A DNA stretch of 42,379 bases from Pseudomonadota bacterium (GTDB lineage Bacteria > Pseudomonadota > Gammaproteobacteria > Burkholderiales > SG8-39), in assembly GCA_027624175.1 (NCBI GenBank), contig JAQBXT010000013.1, positions 1-42,379 of the forward strand, written 5' to 3'. The position numbers and the translations under genes were made by a program. The notes beneath the pieces are model-generated. The model was not told the DNA's origin and searched no databases. It saw nothing but the letters and a program-made list of their open reading frames with translations. The first letter of the stretch is position 1. Each line of letters opens with the position of its first letter. Shown here piece after piece: positions 7,408 through 15,948 of the stretch.

Positions 7408-8637
7408 CTAGCGCTTGGCGAACACCGGCACCGGGTACACCGGCTTCGCTGTCGCCACTGCGGGCGGATAGACCACTTCCAGCCCGTTCGGCAGCGTCTG
7501 CATGATCGAGAACTCGTTCTTGTACTGCTTGCCGGTCTCGTCGATCTGGTATTCGCCGGTGGCGGTGACGATCTTGCCGGACAGCTTGAGCGCCGCTGCC
7601 TTCAGCTTCGCCGCATCGAGCGAGTCCGCGGTCTTGATCATCTCCTCGGTGATCACGCCGGCGCCGTAGGCGAGGATGGTCTGGAAGTCCCCCGGGTACT
7701 GCGCGTTCGGAAACAGCCTGTTGTAGCTCGCCACCATCTGCGCGCGGTTCAGGCCATGGGTCACCTTCCAGTTGATCTTCTCGTGCAGCAGCGTCTGGCT
7801 GAACACGTAGTGCCCGTCCTTGCCTGATTGCTGCAGGAACTGCGGCTGCGAGGCGTAGACCAGGTACACCGCCTTGAAATCCGCGTTGGTCTCGCGGATC
7901 TGGCGCGCGATGGTCATCTGGTCGCCTTCGTACGCGGTCGGATAAAACGCCTCCGCACCGCTCGCCTTGGCCTTCTGGATCAGGATGTTGAAGTCCTTGG
8001 TGCCCTTGGCGAACTTCTCATCCATCGTCACCTGCATGCCGAGCTGCTTCGCCAGGTCAATTGCGCCCTGGGTGAGCGCCGCCGGGAACGGCTCGTCGAC
8101 GTACGCGAATGCGACTTTCTTCACGCCCATGCTATGCAGCGCGCGCACTGCCGGCTGGCCGAGCAGCGTGCCGGCGATCTGGGTGGCCGAGACGATGTAC
8201 TTGTAGCCCTGCTTGTAAATCGAGTCAGCGGAGGCCGACCAGATCACCATGAACGTGCCGTTGGTCTCGGTGGTATTGGCTGCCGCCGCAGTGAGCGTCG
8301 AGCCGAAGGGTCCGAACACCAGATCGACCTTTTCGTCCTTGATCAGGGTCTCGTAAACGCGCGGTACCAGCTGCTTGTCGCTGCGGTCATCGAGAATCAC
8401 CAGCTCCACCTTGCGCTTCTTGCCGCCGACCGCGATGCCGCCGCGGCTGTTGACGTCGTCGACCCAGATCTGCGCGCCGCGATGGCCCGACTGGGCGGCG
8501 AGCGCAAAGGTGCCGGCCGAAGAGACCGTCATGCCGATGCGGATCGGCTTGTCTGCTTGGGCGCTCGCCGTACTCGCCCCAATCGTAACCATCAATACTG
8601 GCGCGGCGAGCGCCAGCAGGAAAGTTCTGCGTTGCAT
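7408..8637 (-). CDS. Branched-chain/amide-type ABC transporter substrate-binding protein
   Basis: This periplasmic protein binds the substrate of the Liv-type importer encoded upstream. A signal peptide covers residues 1-27 (MQRRTFLLALAAPVLM... STASAQ). The mature protein is a type I periplasmic binding fold, seen in IRIGMTVSSAGTFA, the VDLVFGPFGS segment and GAEAFYPTAY. Its 409 residues are normal for LivK-like proteins of the amide/urea/branched-chain group. AAGGAG (8644-8649) lies six bases before the ATG. It is the last gene of the operon, 48 bases after livF and before a terminator. The ligand is unknown; the amidase at the operon head suggests an amide compound. Confidence 0.92.
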   Translation of the reverse strand: MQRRTFLLALAAPVLMVTIGASTASAQADKPIRIGMTVSSAGTFALAAQSGHRGAQIWVDDVNSRGGIAVGGKKRKVELVILDDRSDKQLVPRVYETLIKDEKVDLVFGPFGSTLTAAAANTTETNGTFMVIWSASADSIYKQGYKYIVSATQIAGTLLGQPAVRALHSMGVKKVAFAYVDEPFPAALTQGAIDLAKQLGMQVTMDEKFAKGTKDFNILIQKAKASGAEAFYPTAYEGDQMTIARQIRETNADFKAVYLVYASQPQFLQQSGKDGHYVFSQTLLHEKINWKVTHGLNRAQMVASYNRLFPNAQYPGDFQTILAYGAGVITEEMIKTADSLDAAKLKAAALKLSGKIVTATGEYQIDETGKQYKNEFSIMQTLPNGLEVVYPPAVATAKPVYPVPVFAKR

Positions 8638-8685
8638 GTCATGCTCCTTCGAGGGCTGAGGATTCTTTCGCCGACGCCCGCCCCA

Positions 8686-9435
8686 TTAGGCGTCGATCCG
8701 GTAGTCCACCCATTCTGCGATCAGGTTGCGCAGATCAGCGTCTTTCGTGAAGTCGCTTGCCGAGCCGTCGATCTTGTTGCGCCCGAGCTCGAGCACGTAG
8801 ACGTGGTCCGCCACCCGCACGCATTGGCGCACGTTCTGGTCCACCAATAACACGGTAATGCCCTGCTTGGGCAGGCCGTGGATGAATTCGTAGATCTCGG
8901 CGGCGAGCTTGGGCGCGATCATGGCGGTGGGCTCGTCGAGCAGCACCGCGCGCGGCTGCAGCGCGAGCGCGCGCCCCAGCTCGAGAAAGCGCTGCTGCCC
9001 GCCGCTCATCGCGCCGGCGTACTGCGTGCGCCGGTCCTTGAGGATCGGGAACTGCGCGTAGGCGCGCTCGAGCGCCTCGGCGACGCGCGCCTTGTCGCGC
9101 CGGAACGACCAGCAGGCGAGCTGCAGGTTGTCCTCGACCGAAAGCTCGTTGAACAGGCTGCGGTTCTGCGGCACCAGCGAGATGCCGCGCTCGATGAAAC
9201 GCCACGGCGGCATGCCGGTGACCACCTCGCCATCGACCAGCACGTCGCCCGCGACGGGCTTTAGCAGCCCGTACAGGGTGCGCAGCGCCGTCGACTTGCC
9301 GGCGCCGTTCGGCCCGATAACGCCGGTGATCTTGCCCGGGCGCACCGCCATCGACATGCCCTGCAGGATGCGGATGTCGCCGTGGTAGGCGACGTCGACC
9401 GCGCGCAGCTCGAGCACCGGCGTCTCAGTTGCCAA
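8686..9435 (-). CDS. livF: ABC transporter ATP-binding protein LivF
   Basis: One of the two cytoplasmic ATPases of the Liv-type importer. Walker A is GPNGAGKST (near residue 40), the signature is MSGGQQRFLE, Walker B is AVLLDEPTAM, and the H-loop lies in LLVDQNVRQC. The length of 249 residues is typical. The start codon is TTG at 9435, supported by GGAGG six bases upstream, and it overlaps the end of livG by 11 bases, implying coupled translation. The sequence is unlike the LivF fragment at 6941-7348. Confidence 0.94.
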   Translation of the reverse strand: MATETPVLELRAVDVAYHGDIRILQGMSMAVRPGKITGVIGPNGAGKSTALRTLYGLLKPVAGDVLVDGEVVTGMPPWRFIERGISLVPQNRSLFNELSVEDNLQLACWSFRRDKARVAEALERAYAQFPILKDRRTQYAGAMSGGQQRFLELGRALALQPRAVLLDEPTAMIAPKLAAEIYEFIHGLPKQGITVLLVDQNVRQCVRVADHVYVLELGRNKIDGSASDFTKDADLRNLIAEWVDYRIDA

Positions 9436-10138
9436 GGTAGGCCTCCACCACGGCGGGGTTGCTGCGGATCTCGTCGACGCTGCCCATGGCGATCACGCGG
9501 CCTTCGTTCAAGGCCGCGACGCGGTGCGAGAGGCGATAGATCGAGGTCAGGTCGTGGCTGATCAGCAGCACCGTCTTTCCGCCCGCGGCCATCGCCTCGA
9601 TGCGCTCGATCATGAACTTGCACAGCGTAGGGTGGACGCCGGCAAAAGGCTCGTCGAGCATCACCACCGTCGGGTCGGGCATCAGCATGCGCGCCATCTC
9701 GAGCAGCTTCTGCTGCCCGCCGGAGAGTTCCTCGGCGAAATTGTGCCGCAACTCGATCAGGTTCATGTGCTCGAGCGTATTCTCCGCGCGCTCGATCAGC
9801 GCCGGGTCGGCCTCGTCGCGGTCGAGCACTGGCACCAGCAGATTGTCGATCAGCGACATCTTGCGGAACACGCGCGGAATCTGGAAGGTGCGGCCGACGC
9901 CGTGGTGCGCGATCTCGTGCGGCGTGCGATGCGTGACGTCGCGCCCGCCGATCATCACCCGGCCCTCGTCGGCACGGTAGATGCCGCAGATGCAGTTCAT
10001 CAGCGTGGTCTTGCCCGCGCCGTTCACGCCGATGATGCCCAGCACCTCGGCGGGATGCGCCTCGAGCTCGACGCCGTCGAGCGCTGTCAGGCCGCCGAAG
10101 CGCTTGCGCAGGCCGTGGACTTCGATCGCCGCGCTCAT
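9425..10138 (-). CDS. livG: ABC transporter ATP-binding protein LivG
   Basis: The second ATPase of the importer, 237 residues. Walker A is GVNGAGKTT, the signature LSGGQQKLLEMAR, Walker B VVMLDEPFAGV, and the switch histidine is in LISHDL. LivG-type ATPases pair with LivF under the two permeases LivH and LivM. The ATG at 10138 overlaps the livH stop codon (ATGA), a standard sign of translational coupling. The product is slightly shorter than E. coli LivG but no motif is missing. Confidence 0.94.
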   Translation of the reverse strand: MSAAIEVHGLRKRFGGLTALDGVELEAHPAEVLGIIGVNGAGKTTLMNCICGIYRADEGRVMIGGRDVTHRTPHEIAHHGVGRTFQIPRVFRKMSLIDNLLVPVLDRDEADPALIERAENTLEHMNLIELRHNFAEELSGGQQKLLEMARMLMPDPTVVMLDEPFAGVHPTLCKFMIERIEAMAAGGKTVLLISHDLTSIYRLSHRVAALNEGRVIAMGSVDEIRSNPAVVEAYLGN

Positions 10139-11016
10139 CGCTGCGCTCTCCAGCCCATCAGGCCCGTCGGACGGATCAGGATCACCGCCACCAGGATGCC
10201 GAAACCGACGATCGGCGCCATCGCCTGCGGCAGGAACACCGTGGCGAGCTGCTCGGCGAGGCCGTAGAGAATGCCGGCGAGCAGCGCCCCGAGCGGATTG
10301 CCCAGGCCGCCCAGCACTACCACGATGAAGCCGATGATCGAGTACTCGGCGCCCGAGAACGGATTGAAGGCCGGGAACACCAGCGCCACCAGCACCCCGG
10401 TCACGCCCGCGATGGCGGAGGCGAGCGCGAAGGCGAAGGCCGAGAGCTTGACCACGTCGACGCCGACGATCTTGATCGCCTCGGGGTTCATGATGGTGGC
10501 GCGCAATGCCTTGCCGGGCAGCGTGCGGAACAGGAACCAGGTGAGCGCCGCGGCGAGCACGATGACGATACCGAAGGCGACGATGCGCGCGGTGGAGACG
10601 TAGATCGGGCCGACCTTCATCGAGATCGGCGTGAAGGAATAGTCGATCGAGCGCGAGTCGGCCTCGAAGATCAGCAGCATCACCGCGGCGAGGGCGATCG
10701 ACACACCGTACATCATCAGGAACGACATGATCTCGGGGTCGTCGCTCTTTTGCAGCCGCGGCAGGAGCAGGTAGTACGCGCCCCAGCCCATCGCGAAGAA
10801 CGACAGCGCCGCCACCGGCAGCGAAAAGAGCGGCGCGAGGCCCAGGTTGCTGAACAGCGCGTAGGCGAGGAACGAGCCGCCGATCACAAACTCGCCGTGC
10901 GCGAAGTTGACGATGCGCAGCACGCCGTAGAGCAGCGTCAGGCTCATGCCGATCAGCGCGTAGATGCCGCCGACGATGAGGCCGTTGACGATGCCGTTGA
11001 GGACCAGGATCTCCAC
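10135..11016 (-). CDS. livH: ABC transporter permease LivH
   Basis: Integral membrane permease (293 residues) of the Liv-type importer with about eight hydrophobic segments. It carries the LivH family pattern NGIVNGLIVGGIYALIG at the N-terminus and FVVVLGGLGNPLGAL near residue 230. It starts with GTG at 11016, seven bases after the livM stop. It would form a heterodimeric channel with LivM in the inner membrane. Confidence 0.93.
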   Translation of the reverse strand: MEILVLNGIVNGLIVGGIYALIGMSLTLLYGVLRIVNFAHGEFVIGGSFLAYALFSNLGLAPLFSLPVAALSFFAMGWGAYYLLLPRLQKSDDPEIMSFLMMYGVSIALAAVMLLIFEADSRSIDYSFTPISMKVGPIYVSTARIVAFGIVIVLAAALTWFLFRTLPGKALRATIMNPEAIKIVGVDVVKLSAFAFALASAIAGVTGVLVALVFPAFNPFSGAEYSIIGFIVVVLGGLGNPLGALLAGILYGLAEQLATVFLPQAMAPIVGFGILVAVILIRPTGLMGWRAQR

Positions 11017-11023
11017 GCGCGCC

Positions 11024-12004
11024 CTAGGGAATGTAGCGGCGCCACTCGGGGCGCCGGCGCAGGATGGTGCCGACGATGCCGCGCGGCAAAAAGAGCACCA
11101 GCATCACCGTCGCCACGCCGAGGATCAGCAGGTTCAGGAGCGGGAACTGGCGCCAGATCAATTCATCCAGCCACACCATCACCACCGAGCCGACGATCGG
11201 CCCGGTGACCGTGCCCAGGCCCCCGGCGACGGCGTAGATCACCGTCTTCGCGGTAGTGAGCGTATTGAACGCGGTTTCGGTGTCGACTACGTTGGTGTAC
11301 CAGGCCTCGACCCCGCCGCACACCGCCGGGAAGAACGCCGCGATCAGCCAGCCGTAGAGCCGCACGCGCGTGACGTTCACCCCCATCATGTCGGCGGCTT
11401 CGGCGTCGTCGCGCACCGCGCGCAGTGCCTTGCCCAGGCGCGAGCGCGACAGCCACAAGATGGTGCCCAGGGCCAGCAGCATCACCGCCATCATCACGTA
11501 GAAGGAATGCACCGGCTCGGCGCGGCTGCCGAGCTGCAGGCCGAAGGAGCCGCCGGTGATGTGATCGGGCATGTTGGAGATCACCAGGCGGCAGATGCCG
11601 GCAAGTGCGAGGCTGACGATGGCGAAGTAGATGCCGGAAAGCCTCAGCGTCGGCGCGAACAGCAGGCCCAGGATCACCCCGGCCACCCCCGAAAAGGGCA
11701 GCGCGAGCAGCACCGGAAAGCCCAGGCTCTTCACCAGGATCGCGGTGGTGAAAGCGCCCACGCCGTAGAAGGCGACGAAGCCGAACGGCATGTAGCCCGA
11801 AAAGCCCGCGGCGACGTTGAACGCCGAAGCCATGGTGATCCACAGCATCAGGTAGAAGTGGAACGCGATGTTGAGGTCCAGCACCGGCACCACGAGGAAG
11901 TAGATGCCGACGGTGCCGCCGATCACGGCAGCGAGCGTGTAGTAGATGCGGTCGGCGGAGGCGCGCTCGATCGAGCGCCCCGCGCCGGACGACTCAGGCG
12001 GCAT
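11024..12004 (-). CDS. livM: ABC transporter permease LivM
   Basis: Second permease of the importer, 326 residues, with eight to ten membrane segments. LivM hallmarks include YFAIVSLALAGICRLVI and AVAGGLGTVTGPIVGSVV. The N-terminal 25 residues are hydrophilic and cytoplasmic. The ATG at 12004 overlaps the 3' end of the amidase gene by 11 bases, linking the transporter to that enzyme in one operon. Confidence 0.93.
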   Translation of the reverse strand: MPPESSGAGRSIERASADRIYYTLAAVIGGTVGIYFLVVPVLDLNIAFHFYLMLWITMASAFNVAAGFSGYMPFGFVAFYGVGAFTTAILVKSLGFPVLLALPFSGVAGVILGLLFAPTLRLSGIYFAIVSLALAGICRLVISNMPDHITGGSFGLQLGSRAEPVHSFYVMMAVMLLALGTILWLSRSRLGKALRAVRDDAEAADMMGVNVTRVRLYGWLIAAFFPAVCGGVEAWYTNVVDTETAFNTLTTAKTVIYAVAGGLGTVTGPIVGSVVMVWLDELIWRQFPLLNLLILGVATVMLVLFLPRGIVGTILRRRPEWRRYIP

Positions 12005-13472
12005 GGCTGGCGAGCTTGGGGCGCAGCTTGTGGTGGCCGGTATCTTCCTGGCAGGCCTTGCCGATCTCGAGAACCACGCGCTCCGCGAACGGCTTGCCGA
12101 CGATCTGCACGCTGAGCGGTAATCCCTCGTGCAGCCCGGCCGGCATGGCGAGCCCGCACAGGCCGAGATAGTTCCAGGGTCGGGTCAGGTGGCCGGGGAT
12201 GGGCGCCTGCTCCTCGATCTCGTCGACCGGCGGCGCGGGCATCGCGACCGTGGGCAGAAGCAGCGCGTCGAAGGTGCGGAACCACTCGGCGAACACGCGC
12301 CGGCGCGCGGCCATCACGCGCAGCGTCTCGGCATACTCGCCCGGCGCGAGCTTGCCCGCGCCCTGCACGCGCTCGCGCACCGCGGGCCCGATCGGTTGCT
12401 TCGGGTCCTCGATGTAGGCGCGGTGCAGCGCATAGGCCTCGGAAGCGATGATCGCGCCGGCGGGCTTGGAAAGCTCGAACGCCCACTCGGGCAAGCGCAC
12501 CGGCACGATCTCCGCGCCGAGCTTCTGGAGGCGCTTCGCGGCGTCCCGCCACGCGGCGGTCACCGCCGGGTGCATGAACGACGGCAATTGATTCGCTTCG
12601 GGCAGCGCGATGCGGAATTGGTCTAGCCGGCGAGCCTCGAGCCGATCGGGCAGGTCGAGCGGCGGCTGCGCGAGCGTCGTCGGGTCGCGCTCATCCGGGC
12701 CGGCAAGGACGCGCAGCAGCTCGGCGCAGTCGTCCACCGAGCGCCCGAGCGGCCCGATGCTGTCCAGCGTCCAGCTCAGGAGCCCGGTGCCGTGCAGGCT
12801 GATGCGGCCGAAGGTGACTTTCAGGCCCACCAGCCCGTTGAAGGCGGAAGGAATGCGCACCGAGCCGCCGGTGTCGCTGCCGATGCCGATCGGCGCCAGG
12901 CCCGCGGCGACCGCGACCGCAGTGCCGCTCGATGAGCCGCCCGGCACGCGATGGCGCTTGAGATCCCAGGGGTTCCAGGGGGTTCCCATCAGCGGGTTGC
13001 TGCCCCAGCCGCCAAAGGCGAATTCGACCATGTGGGTCTTGCCGAGCGGGATCATGCCGGCGGCGAGCAGGCGCTCCACGGTGGCGCAGGTGGTGTCGGC
13101 CACGCGCGCGGCCCACATCTTCGAGCCGATGGTGCCGACGCGCCCGGCGATGTCGCACAGGTCTTTCAGCCCGATCGGCAGACCGTGCAGCGGTCCGAGC
13201 GGCAGGCGCGCCTTGCGCGCGCGGTCGGCTGCATCCGCGAGGGCGCGCGCTTCCGCGGCGTAAACGTCCACGAAGGCGTGCAGCTTGCCGTTCAGCTTGT
13301 CGATGCGCGCGAGGTGCGCGTCGACGATGTCGCGGCTCGAGCATTGCGCGCGGCGCAGCTGCTCGGCCTGCTCGAGCAGCGTGAGGTCGGTTAGTTCGAT
13401 GGTGGTTCTCCCCTGCGGACAGCGTGATGGTGGCCGTGACGCGACCGGGATGTCAACGCACTTTCGCGCCAC
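11994..13472 (-). CDS. Amidase-signature family amidase
   Basis: A cytoplasmic amidase of the amidase-signature (Ser-Ser-Lys) family, which hydrolyses amide bonds in small molecules; GatA belongs to the same fold. The catalytic Lys is in PIGLKDLCD, and the glycine/serine-rich signature with the two catalytic serines is in GGSSSGTAVAV and GSDTGGSVRIPS. It heads the operon amidase-livM-livH-livG-livF-binding protein, so the transported substrate is probably an amide. The only standard start in the frame is GTG at 13472, with no ribosome-binding site. Homology begins at about LTDLTLLEQ, and AGGGGAG (13408-13414) sits seven bases before an ATC codon at 13400, which may be the true start. Exact substrate unknown. 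Confidence 0.88.
   Translation of the reverse strand: MARKCVDIPVASRPPSRCPQGRTTIELTDLTLLEQAEQLRRAQCSSRDIVDAHLARIDKLNGKLHAFVDVYAAEARALADAADRARKARLPLGPLHGLPIGLKDLCDIAGRVGTIGSKMWAARVADTTCATVERLLAAGMIPLGKTHMVEFAFGGWGSNPLMGTPWNPWDLKRHRVPGGSSSGTAVAVAAGLAPIGIGSDTGGSVRIPSAFNGLVGLKVTFGRISLHGTGLLSWTLDSIGPLGRSVDDCAELLRVLAGPDERDPTTLAQPPLDLPDRLEARRLDQFRIALPEANQLPSFMHPAVTAAWRDAAKRLQKLGAEIVPVRLPEWAFELSKPAGAIIASEAYALHRAYIEDPKQPIGPAVRERVQGAGKLAPGEYAETLRVMAARRRVFAEWFRTFDALLLPTVAMPAPPVDEIEEQAPIPGHLTRPWNYLGLCGLAMPAGLHEGLPLSVQIVGKPFAERVVLEIGKACQEDTGHHKLRPKLASHAA
13427..13456 (-). promoter_or_regulatory. Possible promoter of the amidase-liv operon
   Basis: A consensus -35 TTGACA (13456-13451, minus strand) is followed after 18 bases by a weak -10-like CACCAT (13432-13427). 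Transcription from it would begin near 13420, just before the AGGGGAG ribosome-binding site and downstream of the GTG at 13472. The -35 is convincing, the -10 poor. Confidence 0.35.
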
Positions 13473-13476
13473 GTCA

Positions 13477-13504
13477 TTGACGCGCCGGGTGCGCTGCCGA
13501 TAAT
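13477..13504 (+). promoter_or_regulatory. Putative promoter of the hydantoinase operon
   Basis: TTGACG (13477-13482) and GATAAT (13499-13504) are separated by 16 bases in the divergent gap between the amidase and hydantoinase genes. Only six bases lie between GATAAT and the ATG at 13511, so the transcript would begin at or next to the start codon. Confidence 0.5.
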
Positions 13505-13510
13505 GCGGCC

Positions 13511-14968
13511 ATGGCCCTGGACCTCGTAATCCGCGGCGGCAGGGTCGCCGCCGCCGCGAAAACGCTTGTTTGCGACGTCGGCATCCGCGCGGGACGCATC
13601 GCCGAACTGGGCGAGGGCCTGAAAGGCGAGCGCGCCATCGACGCCCGCGGCAAGCTGGTGCTGCCCGGCGGCGTCGACAGCCACTGCCACGTCGAGCAGG
13701 TGTCCTCCTTCGGCATCCTGTGCGCGGACGATTTCTACTCCGCGACAGTGTCGGCGGCCTACGGAGGCACCACGACCATCGTGCCGTTCTGCGCGCAGCA
13801 CCGCGGCGATTCGCTCGCGACGGTGCTCGCCGACTATCACCAGCGCGCGAAGGCGAAGGCGGTGATCGACTACGGTTTTCACCTGATCATCGCCAACCCG
13901 GACGCGCAAACGCTCGAGGCCGACCTGCCCGCCGCCATCGGCTCGGGCATCCGCTCGTTCAAGATCTTCATGACTTACGACCGCATGCGCCTGATGGACG
14001 AGCAGATTCTCGACGTAATGGCCGCGGCGCGGCGCGACGGCGCCCTGGTGATGGTGCACGCCGAGAACCACGGCATGATTTCCTGGCTCGCCGGGCGCAT
14101 GGTCAAGCAAGGAAACACCCTGCCGCGCTACCACGCGATCTGCCACACCCGCGGCTCGGAGTCCGAGGCGATCCTGCGCGTGGTGGCGCTGGCCGAGTTG
14201 GTGGACTGCCCGATCCTCGTGGTGCACGTCTCGACGCCCGAGGGCATCGAGGCGATCCGCCAGGCGCGCGCGCGCGGCGTCAAGGTGTACGGCGAGACCT
14301 GCCCGCAGTACCTGTTCCTCACCGCGAAGGACATCGACATCGGCATGGCGGGCGCGGCATTCTGCTGCTCGCCGCCGCCGCGCGACAAGGCCGCGCAGGA
14401 AGCCTGCTGGCACGGACTCAAGGACGGCGCGCTGCAGGTGTATTCCTCCGACCACGCGCCATATCGGATGGACGCAAGCGGCAAACTGCCGAAGGGCGAA
14501 GCCACCACCTTCAAGGAAATGGCCAACGGCGTGCCCGGGCTGGAGCTGCGGTTGCCGCTGCTGTTCACCTTCGGCGTGCAGGCCGGGCGCATCACGCTGG
14601 AGGAGTTCGTGCAGCTCACCGCGACGCGCCACGCCGAGATCTACGGTCTCGCACCGCGCAAAGGCGCGATCGCGGTCGGCGCCGACGCCGACCTCGCGAT
14701 CTGGGATCCGGACAAGAAGGTGCGCATCACGAAGGAACTGGTGCATGACCAGACCGGCTACACGCCTTACGAAGGGCGCGAGCTGACCGGCTGGCCGGTA
14801 ACTGTTGTTTCGCGCGGCGAGGTGATCGTCGAGGGCGGCAAACTGAACGCGGCACGCGGGCGCGGACAGTTCCTCGCGCGCGGGCGCAGCGCCGCGCTCG
14901 AGCCGCTCGGGCGGCAGGTGCCCGAGATGGCGCAGCTCGCGGCGTGGAACACCCCATTGAAACTCTAG
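13511..14968 (+). CDS. D-hydantoinase / dihydropyrimidinase
   Basis: A cytoplasmic metal-dependent cyclic amidase of the amidohydrolase superfamily (485 residues) that opens hydantoin or dihydropyrimidine rings to N-carbamoyl amino acids. The binuclear metal site is complete: H58 and H60 in DSHCH, the carboxylated K151 in SFKIFMTYD, H183 in VHAENH, H239 in VVHVST, and D314 in SSDHAPY. Y155, next to K151, matches the substrate-binding tyrosine of this family. It is the first gene of an operon with an N-carbamoyl-D-amino-acid hydrolase, favouring hydantoinase function over pyrimidine degradation, although both are possible. The sequence DSHCH replaces the more common DPHTH. Confidence 0.93.
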   Translation: MALDLVIRGGRVAAAAKTLVCDVGIRAGRIAELGEGLKGERAIDARGKLVLPGGVDSHCHVEQVSSFGILCADDFYSATVSAAYGGTTTIVPFCAQHRGDSLATVLADYHQRAKAKAVIDYGFHLIIANPDAQTLEADLPAAIGSGIRSFKIFMTYDRMRLMDEQILDVMAAARRDGALVMVHAENHGMISWLAGRMVKQGNTLPRYHAICHTRGSESEAILRVVALAELVDCPILVVHVSTPEGIEAIRQARARGVKVYGETCPQYLFLTAKDIDIGMAGAAFCCSPPPRDKAAQEACWHGLKDGALQVYSSDHAPYRMDASGKLPKGEATTFKEMANGVPGLELRLPLLFTFGVQAGRITLEEFVQLTATRHAEIYGLAPRKGAIAVGADADLAIWDPDKKVRITKELVHDQTGYTPYEGRELTGWPVTVVSRGEVIVEGGKLNAARGRGQFLARGRSAALEPLGRQVPEMAQLAAWNTPLKL

Positions 14969-14985
14969 CGAACGCAGGATCCGAC

Positions 14986-15948
14986 ATGGCAAGACATCTG
15001 AAGATCGCCGCGGCCCAACTGGGGCCGCTGCACCGCAAGGACACGCGCGTGGACGCCACGCGGCGCCTGGTGGCGCTGCTGCGCGAGGCGCACGGCATGG
15101 GCGCGAAGTTCGTCGTATTCCCCGAGCTCGCCTTCACCACCTTCTTTCCGCGCTGGTGGATGGAGGACCAGGCCGAGGTCGACCGCAATTACTTCGAACG
15201 CACGCTGCCTTCGGCCGACACGCAACCGCTGTTCGATGCGGCGAGAAAGCTCGGCATCGGCTTTTACGTCGGCTATGCCGAGCTGACCGAGGAGCAGGGC
15301 AGGCCGCGGCGCTTCAATACCGCGGTGCTGGTCGGCCCGGACGGCACGCTCGTCGGCAAGTACCGCAAGGTGCACCTCCCCGGGCACGCCGAGCACAAGC
15401 CGAAGGCCGCCTTCCAGCACCTGGAAAAAAAATACTTCGAGGTCGGCGACCTCGGTTTTCGCGTCTGGCGCTTCATGGACACCATCACCGGGATGCTGAT
15501 CTGCAACGACCGGCGCTGGCCCGAGGCGTTCCGCGTGCTCGCGCTGCAGGGCGCCGAGATCGTCGCGCTCGGCTTCAACACCCCGACCGAGAACCTGCAC
15601 TATCCCGAGCCGCCGGCGCTGCGCGTGCACCACCATCTGATCATGGCGCAGGCGATGGCGTTCCAGAACGCCACCTGGCTCATCGAGACCGCCAAGTGCG
15701 GTCACGAGGACGGCTTCCGCATGTTCGGCCACTCGCTGATCGTCGCGCCCTCGGGCGAGATCGCGGTGAAGAGCCAGACCGAGGAGGACGAAGTGATCTG
15801 CTACAACTGCGACATCGACCTCGCCGCGAACCTGAAGAAGACCATGTTCAACTTCGCCGCGCACCGCCGCCCGGAGCACTACAAGCTGATCGTCGAGCGC
15901 GTCGGCGCCGAGGTGACGCCCGCGAACGAACCGGCGGCCAAGCGATGA
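14986..15948 (+). CDS. N-carbamoyl-D-amino-acid hydrolase (nitrilase superfamily)
   Basis: This carbon-nitrogen hydrolase removes the carbamoyl group from N-carbamoyl-D-amino acids, giving the D-amino acid, CO2 and ammonia. The catalytic triad is visible as E47 (FPELAFTTFF), K128 (GKYRKVHLPGH) and C173 (LICNDRRWPE). The sequence matches the Agrobacterium D-carbamoylase along its whole length, including QHLEKKYFEVGDLGF. Its 320 residues are normal. The ATG at 14986 has AGGA seven bases upstream; the longer frame from 14944 starts inside the hydantoinase gene and is rejected. It follows the hydantoinase by 17 bases and overlaps the next gene by four. Confidence 0.94.
   Translation: MARHLKIAAAQLGPLHRKDTRVDATRRLVALLREAHGMGAKFVVFPELAFTTFFPRWWMEDQAEVDRNYFERTLPSADTQPLFDAARKLGIGFYVGYAELTEEQGRPRRFNTAVLVGPDGTLVGKYRKVHLPGHAEHKPKAAFQHLEKKYFEVGDLGFRVWRFMDTITGMLICNDRRWPEAFRVLALQGAEIVALGFNTPTENLHYPEPPALRVHHHLIMAQAMAFQNATWLIETAKCGHEDGFRMFGHSLIVAPSGEIAVKSQTEEDEVICYNCDIDLAANLKKTMFNFAAHRRPEHYKLIVERVGAEVTPANEPAAKR

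Noticed and set aside
5563-7827. A 754-codon open frame on the plus strand
   Set aside because: It runs antisense across the SulP gene and into the LivF fragment. Its product is Arg/His/Gln-rich without domains, an artefact of high GC content.
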